64,000 nucleotides of DNA from Aricia agestis (Eukaryota; Arthropoda; Insecta; Lepidoptera; Lycaenidae), in the NCBI RefSeq assembly GCF_905147365.1, contig NC_056409.1:17427001-17491000 (forward strand), given 5' to 3'. A program made the translations under genes and the position numbers. Below the pieces are notes generated by a model. The model was given only the letters and a program-made list of their open reading frames with translations, was not told where the DNA came from and did no database searches. Below, piece after piece: positions 1-10,537 of this stretch; the stretch's first letter is position 1, and the number at the start of each line of letters is the position of its first letter.

Positions 1-115
1 TTTCATTTTATTTCGCTTCTAATTGTTTACCGCCTATGTTAGTAACATAACTTTAAGATGTCGGCAGGAATACTAAATTAAGAAAAACTCTACATGTTGC
101 GTTATTTATAAGTTA

Positions 116-347
116 CTAGCTGTTGCCCGCGACTTCGTCCGCGTGGACTTTAGTTTATAGCGCGCGGTGTCAAAATTTGTGTCAAATTTAAAAACTTTTT
201 AAAACCCTGGTAAGTGATACCCCTCTTAGGGCCGCGCTATACCGGATTGGCAGCGCTGAAAGTGCTCGCCTCGCCGCTGCCATTCCGGTGTAGCGCGGCC
301 CTTAATTAATCAAAATACCCAAAAACAGCTGTGCAGTGTGCACATAA
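116..347 (-). repeat. Inverted copy of a Helitron-like 3' end
   Basis: Read on the - strand this ends in the lepidopteran Helitron-type terminus: GC-rich hairpin, then CAGCTAG followed by T. It is an imperfect inverted copy of 836-985, so the Helitron at 348-978 is flanked on its 5' side by a mirror image of its own 3' end. The arms share the CACGCGGACGAAGTCGCGGG block and the block around TGTGCACACTGCA. A small MITE interrupts this arm at 229-301. Confidence 0.65.
229..301. mobile_element. 73-bp MITE with TTA target duplication (PIF/Harbinger-like)
   Basis: Terminal inverted repeats GGGCCGCGCTATACCGG and CCGGTGTAGCGCGGCCC (one mismatch) bound a 73-bp element. TTA flanks it on both sides (226-228 and 302-304). 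The mirror-image copy of the host repeat near 880-895 has the uninterrupted site with a single TTA. A 3-bp TTA duplication and a GGGCC start fit non-autonomous PIF/Harbinger elements; the superfamily is inferred. Confidence 0.65.
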
Positions 348-978
348 TCTATACTAATATTATAAATGCGAAAGTATCTCTGTCTGTCTGTCAGTCTCGC
401 TTTCACGCCAAACGCCAAAACTACCGAACCGATTGTAATGAAATGTTGTATACAGATAGTCTAAAGCCTGAGAAAGGACATAGGCTACTTTTTTACTGGA
501 AAAAAGGGTTGTTAGGGGGTGAAAATGCGTAAATTTGTTCAAATTAAGTTAGTTCCAAAAATTTATAATAGATGGCGCCGTGCGTCTTCTACATCGCGCT
601 GACGCTTGCTCAAAAGTCTTTCTATAAGAGGTGGTATCATCTTACATTTAAGTTTCGATTTTTTTCGATTGTTATATCTATTCTACGGTATTAAATAACT
701 CAGTACTTTATCTGTGCAGGACGTTACCTTAAACCTATCAATGATAAATAGTTTATGGGTAAAGTTGTGTAATTGGGGGGCTAAATAAGCTTTAAAATTT
801 GGCATAAAATATAAAGTTTAGTATAAAAAAATGAAATACTTATTGTGTGCACACTGCAAGGCTGTATTGATTTAAGGGGTACCAGGGTTTTTTTTATAAA
901 AGCTTTTGACACCAATTTTGTTGACATCGCGCTTTATAAACTGAAGTCCACGCGGACGAAGTCGCGGGCAACAGCTAG
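348..978 (+). mobile_element. Non-autonomous Helitron-like element
   Basis: It starts with TC after an A (position 347), has the widespread TATACTAATATTATAAATGCG-type 5' end, and finishes with a GC-rich hairpin (CGCGGACGAAGTCGCG) and CTAG followed by T at 979. This is the A|TC...CTRR|T rule of Helitrons. No Rep/helicase reading frame is present. The middle contains low-complexity CTGT repeats and AT-rich sequence. Confidence 0.65.
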
Positions 979-1397
979 TAACTAATAAGTATGATTAGTT
1001 CTATGTTACAATGAAGTAAAAAATAAAACGCCATCTGTTGAATCGTATTAGAACTAAAATGTTCATTGCATCGATATATTTCTGGATTTTTATAATATTT
1101 TACATAAAATATATTTAAGTAAAAAATAAAACGCCATCTGTTTTCATATATTAGAATTGAAATGTTGATTGCATTGATATATTTTCTGGATGGAATATAG
1201 GCCAATACGCCGGTACACTTGAACTCCTTTATTTTAGAGCGCCTTCTGTTGTCAACTTGTCACATATATTAGAAATGCAGAAGGAGTTCTATAAGATAAG
1301 ATAGATTGATTATTATTATACCAAGTGATAATATTATGAAACATAATATTCTAACGTATTAAAAACTATAAACAAAAACATAATCCATACTAATATT

Positions 1398-1654
1398 ATA
1401 AATGCGAAAGTATCTCTGTCTGTTTGTCTGTCTGTCTCGCTTTCACGCCAAAACTACTGAACCGATTGCAATGAAATTTTGTACGCAGTTATTCTAGAGT
1501 CTGAGAAAGGACATAGGCTACATTTTGATGTGGGAAAATATCATATTTCCATGAAAATATCGATGAAAATTAATTCGCATTGCGCGTGGCCAGCGCTCAT
1601 CCCGGGGGTCCGGAACAAAAAGTTTTCAATGTTCTTGGGTCTTGGATGTGTATT
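1398..1654 (+). repeat. Left arm of a 257-bp near-perfect inverted duplication
   Basis: Matches the reverse complement of 2206-2462 over 257 bp with one mismatch by eye. The arm is a chimera: a Helitron 5' head (AAATGCGAAAGTATCTCTG, CTGT repeats) joined near 1610 to the middle of the (ATT)n-tailed SINE seen at 24668 and 37279 (AACAAAAAGTTTTCAATGTT). Both arms share the same chimeric junction. Confidence 0.8.
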
Positions 1655-2205
1655 AAAATAAAATTTCAAAAATCTTAAACATATTTTATGTATAATAATC
1701 TATATATATAAAAGAAAGTCGTGTTTGTTACAACACTTATAACTCGAGAACGGCTGGACCGATTGCCATGGTTTTTGATTTGTTGGATTTGTTTCCGTCC
1801 CGAATAGCAGAATACATCTTAAAAACAATGAAAACTCGATATGTGTAATGATTAATGAATACTTTATCATTTCAATAGATGCTGATTTGTTTATTACATG
1901 TCAAACATTTGTTGTCCAATCCTGTCAAATAGTGTAACAACTATTTTTTTTTGGAGCTTATGGCCTGGTTGCTGAGACCTTTAGCCCGGCCGCACATTGT
2001 CCGAAATTTCTGATACGAAACATTTGAACTTCGGCCGGACCGCCACACCGCACACTACGTCGGAAGCTGGCTGAACCGGCAAGACTAGACGATAAAGTAC
2101 GAGACGTCATCTTGCAGGAGTCAAAGGGCGAAGAAGGTCATGACAAATTTACCGGCGAAAATTACCAGCAGAGTCACCGGGAATTTTTATAATTTTGTAA
2201 TTTAG
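1655..2205. other. Spacer between inverted arms, repeat fragments only
   Basis: AT-rich. It includes a Helitron-like 5' head at about 1700-1830 (ATATATAAAAGAAAGTCG, CTCGAGAACGGCTGGACC). At 1982-2016 there is one end of the CCGGCCGCACAT inverted-repeat MITE family seen complete at 63237-63418. No gene is visible. Confidence 0.5.
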
Positions 2206-2462
2206 AATACACATCCAAGACCCAAGAACATTGAAAACTTTTTGTTCCGGACCCCCGGGATGAGCGCTGGCCACGCGCAATGCGAATTAATTTTCATCGA
2301 TATTTTCATGGAAATATGATATTTTCCCACATCAAAATGTAGCCTATGTCCTTTCTCAGACTCTAGAATAACTGCGTACAAAATTTCATTGCAATCGGTT
2401 CAGTAGTTTTGGCGTGAAAGCGAGACAGACAGACAGACAGACAGAGATACTTTCGCATTTAT
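2206..2462 (-). repeat. Right arm of the 257-bp inverted duplication
   Basis: Reverse complement of 1398-1654 with one difference, in the CTGT microsatellite. The flanking sequences of the two arms differ completely (AATCC-TACTAATATT on one side, TGTCGAGGAG on the other), so the duplication boundaries are sharp. Confidence 0.8.
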
Positions 2463-3119
2463 GTCGAGGAGATTTTACCAATTTTGGTGTCATTTACGAA
2501 ACGTTGTTTGGTGGGTAAATTTTGGTGGGTAAGAGGGTGTGTAAAACATTCTTTTTACAAAATACCATTGATTCTTGAAGCATAAAAATACGCCATTCAC
2601 TTCATTCTGTCACTAGCTAACTCGTCTAGGTGGTGGATGTCGTGCCAGTTTCCCGTAAACACCTAATCTCTAATTTTGGTGGAAACAAAAATTTCCACCA
2701 AAATTATATAAAAAACGCAAGTTGTTGAAATCCATTCTAATATAGCATAATTCTATGTTACTCTAAAATCTATATAATATGAATCACGTATAGACAGACA
2801 AGGCGGATGAGGATCCATTATCAATTTAATAGCATCTGTTTTTGAATCGTTACTGTCTGACTTGTGACAGCTGGCGTGATCAGTTTAATTAAATATTGAT
2901 TAATAAATACCGTACTTAATGCGCTATTTAGTACAGAAGATATTTCAACAGTAAGCTTTGCTTTCACGATCCTGCCATGCGCTGTTCAAAGTCAAAAGAA
3001 TCCCGAAGGATTCCTTTTAAACATGTTGATGATAGAGTTTAAATTATTTTTAAATATAAATAATATTTTGATCACTAACTGGTTCCGCGTTTGTGTATCA
3101 ACCCCAAAAATAATACATA
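2463..3119. other. No recognisable feature
   Basis: AT-rich non-coding sequence with short local repeats (TTTTGGTGGGTAA-type, 2480-2700). No coding signal or splice-bounded open stretch was recognised. Confidence 0.4.
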
Positions 3120-3189
3120 TTGAGTTATTAATGCAGTCATGTTCTTAAGATCAATTAGAAGTTAGAACAGGACTGCATTCATAACTCAA
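3120..3189. other. 70-nt hairpin, about 28-bp stem
   Basis: The arms TTGAGTTATTAATGCAGTC... and ...GACTGCATTCATAACTCAA pair over about 28 positions with three mismatches, leaving a 14-nt loop. The size resembles a microRNA precursor, but a tiny fold-back transposon is at least as likely because many are present here. Confidence 0.4.
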
Positions 3190-4082
3190 CAAAAAAGTGG
3201 GCTAATACACATATACTTAAGAGCGAACAACTATAATAATACAGTAAAAATAACTTAAGCGGGCTCGTTATAAATTATGCAATCTATATACGCCGATACA
3301 GACGGTCTTCTAATAACCAGCCCGCCCCCGCTGGTTATACGAGATTGTTTATCGACGGAGAATATTGGAGTTTATAGCGTATGTTATTACATACTAGGTG
3401 TATACATTTTGAAATACATGTCAGTTAATTAGTTGCTTAGAGATTTTGACTTTTGCCGTATTGCCATGCCTTTTTTTACTACCACAATTGGTCTACTTCA
3501 TGTTCAAAAGCTGATTTTGTAACATTCTGTATGTAACTTAATTCTTGACCACAAAATACTACTTTAAATTTGCTGTAGCCTGTAACGCTCAAGATATGAC
3601 CATGTTTATAATTAGCAATCAAATAACAAATAACGTAAACGAAGTAAACACTAAGTGGACTTTAATTTTTATAATCATTTCACATACAACTCTACATTTT
3701 TTCACACCATATTATTTTACTGAACACAGGGTATAAGAATATATAAAAACTAATCAAATATGTAGCTTAGTCGTGAAAAGAAAGACAATAAAGTATTATT
3801 CGAAACGGCCATTTCATGATTAGTCAAATAAAACGGAATGCCAACCATACAGCCGGCGTTTGGCACTGGTCAGCTCTAACGACGTCGACGAAAGCTTAAT
3901 AGTTATTAGGGACGATGGTCGCCGACACGACGCGTCGAATTATACAGCCTTTGTTATAATTGCTATAAAATGGGTGGAAAAAACCGAAACGTATAATATA
4001 ATATGATTTGAGTATACAGTATACTATTAAGTCAACACAGATGGTCTGCATAGAATCACTCCTTTTTATCGGATTTATTTTT

Positions 4083-4490
4083 GCGGAGCGAGGTCCCCGC
4101 GACGCCCCTGTACATATCCCGCCTGCACTGGTCCATGGAGGTCGAGGACATCGTGGACTACATCCAGAAGAAGACGACACTGCGCCTGAGGGTCGAGCGT
4201 CTGCAGTCTCGCCACAAGGTTTACTTTAGCTCCTTTGTGGTCCCTAGAGTACCGACGAATCTTCTGTCGACTTTCGAGGCGCCGAAGTTCTGGCCGATGT
4301 ATGTAGTCTATCGGAGGTTCTGGGGGAGACTCCGGAACGAAGCGAGTCAGGTCGCCGGCAAAACGTGACAGTGTTAGTTCTAAGAATATTTATAAAATAT
4401 GCATGTTACTTTTAAGATATTTATTATAATGTATTTGTTATATGGGCCTCTGATGCCCGAAATAAATGATTTGATTGATTGATTTGATGA
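4083..4490 (+). pseudogene. 5'-truncated LINE-ORF1-like retroposon fragment
   Basis: An open frame from 4084 to the TGA at 4366-4368 encodes the C-terminal about 95 residues of the same protein found on the - strand at 22283-23398. Shared motifs include LYISRLHWSMEVED, LRLRVERLQSRHKV and a later VVYRRF. This region resembles the C-terminal domain of LINE ORF1/FP25K-like proteins that bind nucleic acid. A short 3' UTR follows (TATGGGCCTCTGATGCCCG, AATAAA) with a (GATT)n tail near 4465. The abrupt 5' start and tailed 3' end indicate insertion by target-primed reverse transcription. It lacks the N-terminal half and is presumed dead. Confidence 0.7.
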
Positions 4491-5960
4491 TTTATCAAAA
4501 ATCATGGTTGTTTATGGTACACTGCAATATGTTCTAAATTACTTGTTGTTCCATTATAGTCCAACATGGGACGACTTACTCGTATGTTAATAATCCTCGT
4601 AGACGGTGTCAGACGTTGGAAACGAATTCATTGTTAATCAAGCGTATTGAACGTACAGAAAAAGGTTACATCAGTCCAATTACGGAAGTTTTTCAGTAGT
4701 TTTAAATACGTTTAGCTGAACCCCCCGCTCGGTGGGGGTTCCCCCCATAACGCCTCCCAGAGGAAGTATTCGTTTTTTCGCTCCTTGTCTCCACTCACGC
4801 GGAGCGTATTACGTCAATATACACTTGTAACGCAATTTGTTACACAAATAATTGACACAGATCACTGGCGCGAGATTGACAATCATAGTGTTAGGTGAAT
4901 ATTAATAATTGTTTTTTTTTGTAGCGTCGTCGTAGTTTGTATAGAGCTGTTATGTCTTACTTATTTGTATAATTTGGTTACTTAAAACCACCCAATTAAT
5001 TTAAGTTCATAAACTAACTAAAAAAAAAATACCTAAACAATCTAAATAAATATTTAATGTTTTCAGCGAACTGTAACTCAGTAATGTTGCATTCGATAAT
5101 TTTGACAATGAAATTAAAAACCAAAAATGTATGTTAAACATAGTGCATCACAAACACCATAATATGACATATTATTATTATCAACACGTTATACCAAATC
5201 CCACACACTTTTTGTTTCTGACTTTGCTAGCGAAATCATCAAACACAAGTTGTCCAAGTACTTATAGGTATTAGATACTATTTTTTCCTATAAGTACTAA
5301 TTATTCATCTGTGGTCATCGCCGTTGGTTTTACATTTAGTCAATCTTATAAATGTATACTTTACTTTATTATAAATAAGACTGTATGGAGTCCCCGATAA
5401 TCGAAAATTAAATAAATAAAATAGCCTTTATCCAGCTTTATCCAAAGTTTCTCGATTTATATCCGCAGATGTCTCAGTATATTAAGACGATTTCACTTCC
5501 ACATTATCTCCCACACGGCCTTAACAAGTATTGTAATAGGGATTCAAAACATATTTGCGCAACGTCTACTAAACTTTACCATTTCCGACAGTCGGAAATC
5601 GATTCTGGGATTCGTATATTATTACGGCAAATCCATTGAACACGTCAAAGCTCCTTGCGTTTGATGTTTTCGCAATATAAAATCCTGATGAAGTACGGAT
5701 AAAACATGTAAAGAAATATGTAATTTCGTTGCCGGATCCTCGGCTTTAATATCAGTTTATTCTTTGTACTCTTATGCGGAATATTAGATACAGTACTTTT
5801 ATAGTAATGGTCATATTGGATGTGGATTATGTTGGAGCTTGTTTTATAGTAGCTTTATATTTTTAGCGGGAACTTATTTTATGGTTCCTTTTTGTTACAG
5901 AATAAAGATAGAGCAGATCGACAACTATTCTATCTTTATTCTATTGTGTTTAATATGAAA
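4491..5960. other. No recognisable feature
   Basis: AT-rich sequence. A GC-rich patch near 4720-4770 has a small C/G hairpin, and 5902-5941 holds a 14-bp perfect inverted repeat (AGAATAAAGATAGA). No gene, exon or identified transposon was recognised. Confidence 0.4.
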
Positions 5961-6105
5961 CGAGCTTTTGCCCGCGGCTTCGCTCGCGTTAAGAAGTATT
6001 ATTATATACAAACTTTCATCCCCTATTTGAACCCCTTGGGGTTGGAATTTATCAAAATCCTTTCTTAGCGGATGCCTACGTTATAACATCTACCTGCATG
6101 CCAAA
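5961..6105 (-). mobile_element. Truncated Helitron-like element (CTCG-ending family)
   Basis: On the - strand it ends in CGCGAGCGAAGCCGCGGGCA, then AAAGCTCG followed by T, as does the complete copy at 37432-37662. The two share internal blocks (GGTAGATGTTATAACGTAGG; AACCCCAAGGGGTTCAAATA). The 5' part is missing. Confidence 0.65.
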
Positions 6106-6765
6106 GGGCATTGGGTAACTTTGTATGATGATCTGTGGCGTCATTTTTTTTCCAGCGGCCAGGGATAAAACCATAACTATTTGTAGCACTACATTAGAGA
6201 AACATATATTAGTAATAAAAATTGTTCTAAGTAATATCGGAGCTGAGCTATGATTATTTTAGTATATTTATTTTTTCATCTTATGTTCACAAAATCAATA
6301 GTAATTAACGTTACTTTATGGAGCTATCCTTAACAAACAAGCGTAGAAAGGGTATATTAATCTGTTGGATATATATTTCTCACTAACTATTGCCCGCGAC
6401 TTCGTCCGCGTCAAATATGAATAATTTTTCATACATATTTTCACACTGGGTTTAACTCTCGTCTGACTAAAATATAGCCAGACTTGAGACTATATTTCAT
6501 TAGACAGTGGTTTTCAAAGGGCCGGATGCAATATTAGGCAATTATAATTACTGTTCTTGTGTATTAATGTGTTGTGGGTAAAATGACTCTAGGGTGTTGT
6601 TCCCATAATATAATGTCGATTATTTCCACTATTTAGCGAATTTTGCAGTATGCAAAGTAGTATGATGCCCGACGCCACCAGCTTTCGGCAGAATTTTCAG
6701 TCCAGCTTTTAATCTACTTCCCGACTCATTATAAAAGTACAGCTGCAGGAATGTTTTATATAAGA
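6106..6765. other. Intergenic/intronic sequence with a Helitron end fragment
   Basis: Mostly unrecognised AT-rich DNA. At about 6384-6412 there is a remnant of the GCGGACGAAGTCGCGGGCAA Helitron 3' terminus (- strand) that lacks a clear CTAG. Confidence 0.4.
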
Positions 6766-7040
6766 CTAGCTGTCCCGGTGAACTTCGTGTCACTTTAAAA
6801 CCCTTCCTGGACTACTACGAATATTTTAAGACTAAAATCAGCCCAATCCGTTCAGCCGTTTTCATGTTTTGAAAATCCATTTTTATATATAATACTAGCT
6901 GTCCCGGTGAACTTCGTGTCACTTTAAAACCTTCCCGGACTTCTACGAATATTTTAAGACTAAAATCAGCCCAATCCGTTCAGCCGTTGTCGAGTTTTAG
7001 CGCGACTAACACATTTGAAAATTCATTTTTATATATAAGA
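6766..7040 (-). mobile_element. Two head-to-tail Helitron-like copies
   Basis: Two tandem copies (6766-6894 and 6895-7040) each end on the - strand in CACGAAGTTCACCGGGACAG then CTAG followed by T. The second has a TC start at 7039-7040 preceded by A. The first has no separate 5' end and runs straight into the second. Sequence between copies is nearly identical, apart from a short deletion in the first (the TCGAGTTTTAGCGCGACTAA part is missing). Confidence 0.65.
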
Positions 7041-7309
7041 TATACTTATGAAAAGATTAACTATTTACTTACATAAAAAATATGAAAAAATCAAAACGGC
7101 CCTCTAAGAAATTGGAGAAAAAATGGATTTGCATTTTTTTGCAAAAGCAAAATAAATAGTTAAAAAACTCATCAAATGACGGCGCGGCGCGTAGATTGTA
7201 CTACTCGTATGTTAAATGGTTAAGAATTTTCTAAAATTTACGAATAATTAAAATTAAAAATAAATTATGAGATGAATAATTAATTGTTCTTGTATCTATA
7301 TTCTATATC

Positions 7310-7576
7310 TACAGGTTGTAACATAAGTGATAATACTTTAGTTAGGGTATACATTATGTGTCCCTTGTATAAAGTTCACTCTGAAAAGAGCAGGGCTGTA
7401 AGACCAATAATTTTTTTTTTGTGCTTTGCGCGCCCTAGCGTAAAGAGTTTCCCCATACAAAAGTGAAAAAAAAATTATCTTTCAGCGCTACTACTTTCAC
7501 AGTAAACTCTAATACACGGGACTCATACACAGTACACAGCCTAAAGTAGTATCACTTAGTATTGTTATACCCTGTA
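7310..7576. mobile_element. Fold-back MITE, GGGTGTAACA family, copy 1
   Basis: The ends are inverted repeats: ACAGGTTGTAACATAAGTGA and its complement ending ATACCCTGTA. Inner segments around the CATACAAAAGTGA block also fold back (AGTTCACTCTGAAA against TTTCACAGTAAACTC). Related copies lie at 27656-27914 and 47854-48080. TA at the borders suggests a Tc1/mariner-type target. There is no coding capacity. Confidence 0.6.
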
Positions 7577-8035
7577 TACTAATATTATTAAGTTAAAGTG
7601 TTTGTGTGTTTGAAAGTGCTAATCTCAGAAACTGCTTGTTCGATTTGAAAAAATATTTTTGTGTTGAATAGGCCATTTATCGAGGAAAGCTTTAAGCTAA
7701 TAAACAACGCCGTTTTATTGTATTTTCCTGAATATTCATGTTATGAATGAATTTACGTTTAGTTGAAAATACGAACTTAAAATGCCTAATATCTCCGCTC
7801 CGATATAGTTTAGCTATATGTCCCCCATAATAAAGTTTACTCCCCTTGATATGTTCTTTCATAATATGCCGGTTTGGTGAATGGCCGCGAGATTTGAAAA
7901 TGACGCCAATATTACCCAAACCCCTTTCAGCCCGATCCGTCCAGTGGTTTGGGCTGTGCGTTGATAGATCACTATGTCAATCAGTCAGGCACCTTTGAGT
8001 TTTATATATATAGATAGATATCTACTAAGTTTATC
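7577..8035. repeat. Mosaic of Helitron-like fragments
   Basis: 7577-7720 resembles a Helitron 5' segment on the + strand (ATACTAATATTATTAAGTT; CTAATCTCAGAAACTGCTTG). 7915-8030 is the 5' part of the CTCG-ending family on the - strand (GGGCTGTGCGTTGATAGATC, TATATATA). The stretch between them is unassigned. Confidence 0.5.
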
Positions 8036-8504
8036 TAACACAGTACTTAGTAAATATTAAACTAAGGTTAATACAGGTGATGGGGCTAATGTGTTTATAA
8101 CTTTGAAATGAATATTTCGCTATAAAAAACCTACACCATTTGTGTACAGTTTCCGCTAAAAAGTACCTGTGCTCGTTATAGGTACATAACTTTCCAACTT
8201 TTGAAATTATCTACGGCCGTTGAAATGGGACGGAGGTGCAAGTAAAAAATTGCACGGACTCGAACTCCCTGCATTGTTACCAACGTCGAGTGCGCAGTTG
8301 GAAACTATGAACCGGCCCCGAACTAACAATCGAATCTTCATTTTTGCTCGCGTTAACCGTACGTTGTTAAATTCTAAACAAAGTAGGAACTTTTTCTATT
8401 CGTTAGCGCAAGTTAGTTACGAGCGCGGCGGTGTAACAGAGGTTCTCATCACATGCCCACGTCAATAATTGGAGCGGTTGTTCATGTGTTTTTTGTTTCT
8501 GCAG

Positions 8505-8589
8505 CGCTGCTCCCGGGGAGGCATTGTTCGCCCGCGCCGCCCGCGCCCCGCGCCCCTCCACCGCCCGCCGCCCCGCCCGACATAAAACG
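8505..8589 (+). other. GC-rich, splice-bounded candidate exon
   Basis: An 85-nt island of very high GC content follows a strong acceptor (TTTTTTGTTTCTGCAG) and precedes a weak donor (G|GTTCGT). Two frames are open. One is proline/alanine-rich (ending APPDIKR), the other arginine/alanine-rich. No family is recognised. It could be an upstream exon of the + strand adhesion gene, a non-coding exon, or chance. The longer open frame that runs on to 8869 is in AT-rich sequence and is not convincing. Confidence 0.2.
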
Positions 8590-9639
8590 GTTCGTATTTT
8601 TCATTGTTGCTTTAAAGCCTTATGGGTTTTTGCTTTATTTTTGCCCTTTATACCTCTACGTGGTTGATAAATGCCCGGAAGGCGAGGTCTGTTGTTGTCA
8701 CGGTTTAATGGTTTACCGTTACTATCTTCCATTATGTGCATATTATTTTAAGTTTTTGTGGTTCCGCAGTTTGCGTGAAATATTTTTGGGGCTTTCCTTC
8801 CGACTGCCCGAGGCTTATCTTAAAAGCGAAAAAGTGCTGATTGTTGTTGAATGTAAGAAAAAAAATTAATGTATGTTACAAATTCATTTACATTTTGGTA
8901 AAATAAGTAACTACAAATTACATTTAAGTACTCACTAAGCAAAAAATATTTTCTGTTAAGTAGGCTGGACTCCTAGGCTTAACAAGTTAGCGAGTGAGAG
9001 TTGTGGAACTTATGAATTATGCTCAGAGTAGTTGGCACTTCATAACTTCATCAATCTGCTTTTCTGTACTTCTGATTGGTTTACTCCATTTTCATGATTT
9101 TATCTTTACCATTGCTCTATATTTAATTTGTTTAGTGAAACGGCAGCCTTAAATGGACTCACAAAAAGATTTCTTCTAAACATTTATTTCATTACTGTGT
9201 GAGGCCGGCCTAAGTGTTTTATAAATCAGAGAGACCCTCTCAACTCCTAATAATATTTGCAAGATGTCTTGAAGAATACATTAGAGGTCTCTTTTTACGA
9301 GTAGCAAATATTTCCAAAGTACTTGTAAACTATTTTTGCCATCACATTTCTTTGCTTAAAGCGATATTTCTTACTCGTAAATACGCAAATAAAAAGTATT
9401 AGGGCAGATTTGTAACAAACAGTTTCATAGTCACTACTTAAATTTAAGTACTTGATTCTTTCGTCCCATAAAATATGTTCGTTCCAGTAGGTGTCTACAA
9501 TTTTTTTTTTATTTTTTCATCTAGCGACTCGTCCCACTCTTATATTTTATTTTTTTCTCAAAAAACTTTGAAGTAGGGTTGGCTCAGAGGTAGCCGATTA
9601 ATTGCCGATATTATGCAAAACTTTACAAGATAGGTAAAA
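8590..9639. other. No recognisable feature
   Basis: AT-rich sequence without recognised repeats, splice-bounded open stretches or RNA genes. Confidence 0.4.
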
Positions 9640-9888
9640 TGTGGTCCTATATCCATCAAGAGGGCGACTAACGCAAAAAATCAAACATCGTTCTTCTCTC
9701 TTCACACTCACGCCCGTCTTTCATATGCCAGGTGAAAAAGGAATCATCGCCAAATTCGTTTTCTCTCAATAACTCGATAAATATACAACATTTTAAAAAT
9801 CCGCTAGGTCAGATTCTCAATGATAGAATTTTATATAATGTGTTAAAATATTAACTTAGTTTAATGCACGGTTATATGGCAATATAAT
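9640..9888. repeat. Dispersed repeat copy A, left part (split by LTR element)
   Basis: This matches the reverse complement of 18800-19045 (shared blocks: CTCGATAAATATACAACATT, CATATGCCAGGTG, GGCAATATAAT). The repeat breaks at 9888, where the LTR retrotransposon begins, and resumes at 16264. The class of the repeat is unknown; no terminal motif was found. Confidence 0.7.
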
Positions 9889-10525
9889 GTTACGTGCTAG
9901 GGTTCGAGGATTTGGAGAGAAAGACCTGGTGACTCTCTTGAAGACTTTATTAACACTGCACTAAACACTAGGTCACAACACTTAGCACTAAGTCCAAACA
10001 CTAATCACTAGGTCCAATCACTAAGCACTATCACTGTCCTAGGTCGTAGCCACGTCGCAGGTTTCACTGGTTCACTCACTATTGATCACTTGATGTCGCC
10101 TCGAAGATCGCTCAGATTGAACTGACTTGCTGGGCCTGCCTGCGGCTCTTTTTATATGGCGAGACGAATTCCAGAAAGTTCCCGATTCACGTAAACAAGT
10201 AAACAACCGTGGGAACTTTCTAGGAGGCTCGGGAATGTACCACAATAAAACTGCCGTCCTTACGATAAGTGCAGTAAGTTGAATTTAATTTAGACCTTAT
10301 GGACTCAGTCATAAGGTCTAAATTAAAACACGTAGACACGCTAACAAATAAACGGTAAACACGTAAACAAACATTGGACCTTTCTAGAAGATTCGAGTAT
10401 GTACTTGCGCACCTCATGCCATCTAGTATTGAGTAGGGGATTTATGTTGCCTGTGCTCCCTCGGTAAGCTTCGCTGGTTTGTCGCTAGATGGCACCACGT
10501 GTCCGTATACCATGTACCGTAACAC
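9889..10525 (-). repeat. 3' LTR (637 bp), full length
   Basis: On the - strand it begins GTGTTACGGTACATGG and ends CTAGCACGTAAC, so the ends are short inverted repeats (GTTACG/CGTAAC). It holds a TATA-like CATATAAAAAG near 10149-10159. A poly(A) signal AATAAA at about 9947-9952 lies in the 73-bp segment (9889-9961) absent from the other LTR. It also has a 17-bp perfect stem (10283-10324) and several CACTAAG-type short repeats (9960-10040). Confidence 0.9.
10283..10324. other. 17-bp perfect hairpin inside 3' LTR
   Basis: The arms TTAATTTAGACCTTATG and CATAAGGTCTAAATTAA are exact complements around an 8-nt loop (GACTCAGT). The identical structure is at 16023-16064 in the other LTR. Its conservation merely reflects the youth of the element; a role in transcription, packaging or dimerisation is possible but not shown. 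Confidence 0.85.
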
Positions 10526-10537
10526 TACTCCCCTCTT
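10526..10537 (-). other. Polypurine tract
   Basis: On the - strand AAGAGGGGAGTA lies directly against the 3' LTR and overlaps the stop codon of gag-pol. This is the expected plus-strand primer site of an LTR element. Confidence 0.75.

Noticed and set aside
4083..4368. Short open frame as a host gene
   Set aside because: Homologous to the ORF1-like retroposon at 22283-23398 and ends in a retroposon 3' UTR and (GATT)n tail.
8453..8869. 138-codon open frame as a gene
   Set aside because: Only the 85-nt GC-rich core looks exon-like; the rest is AT-rich with no motif and no ATG in good context.
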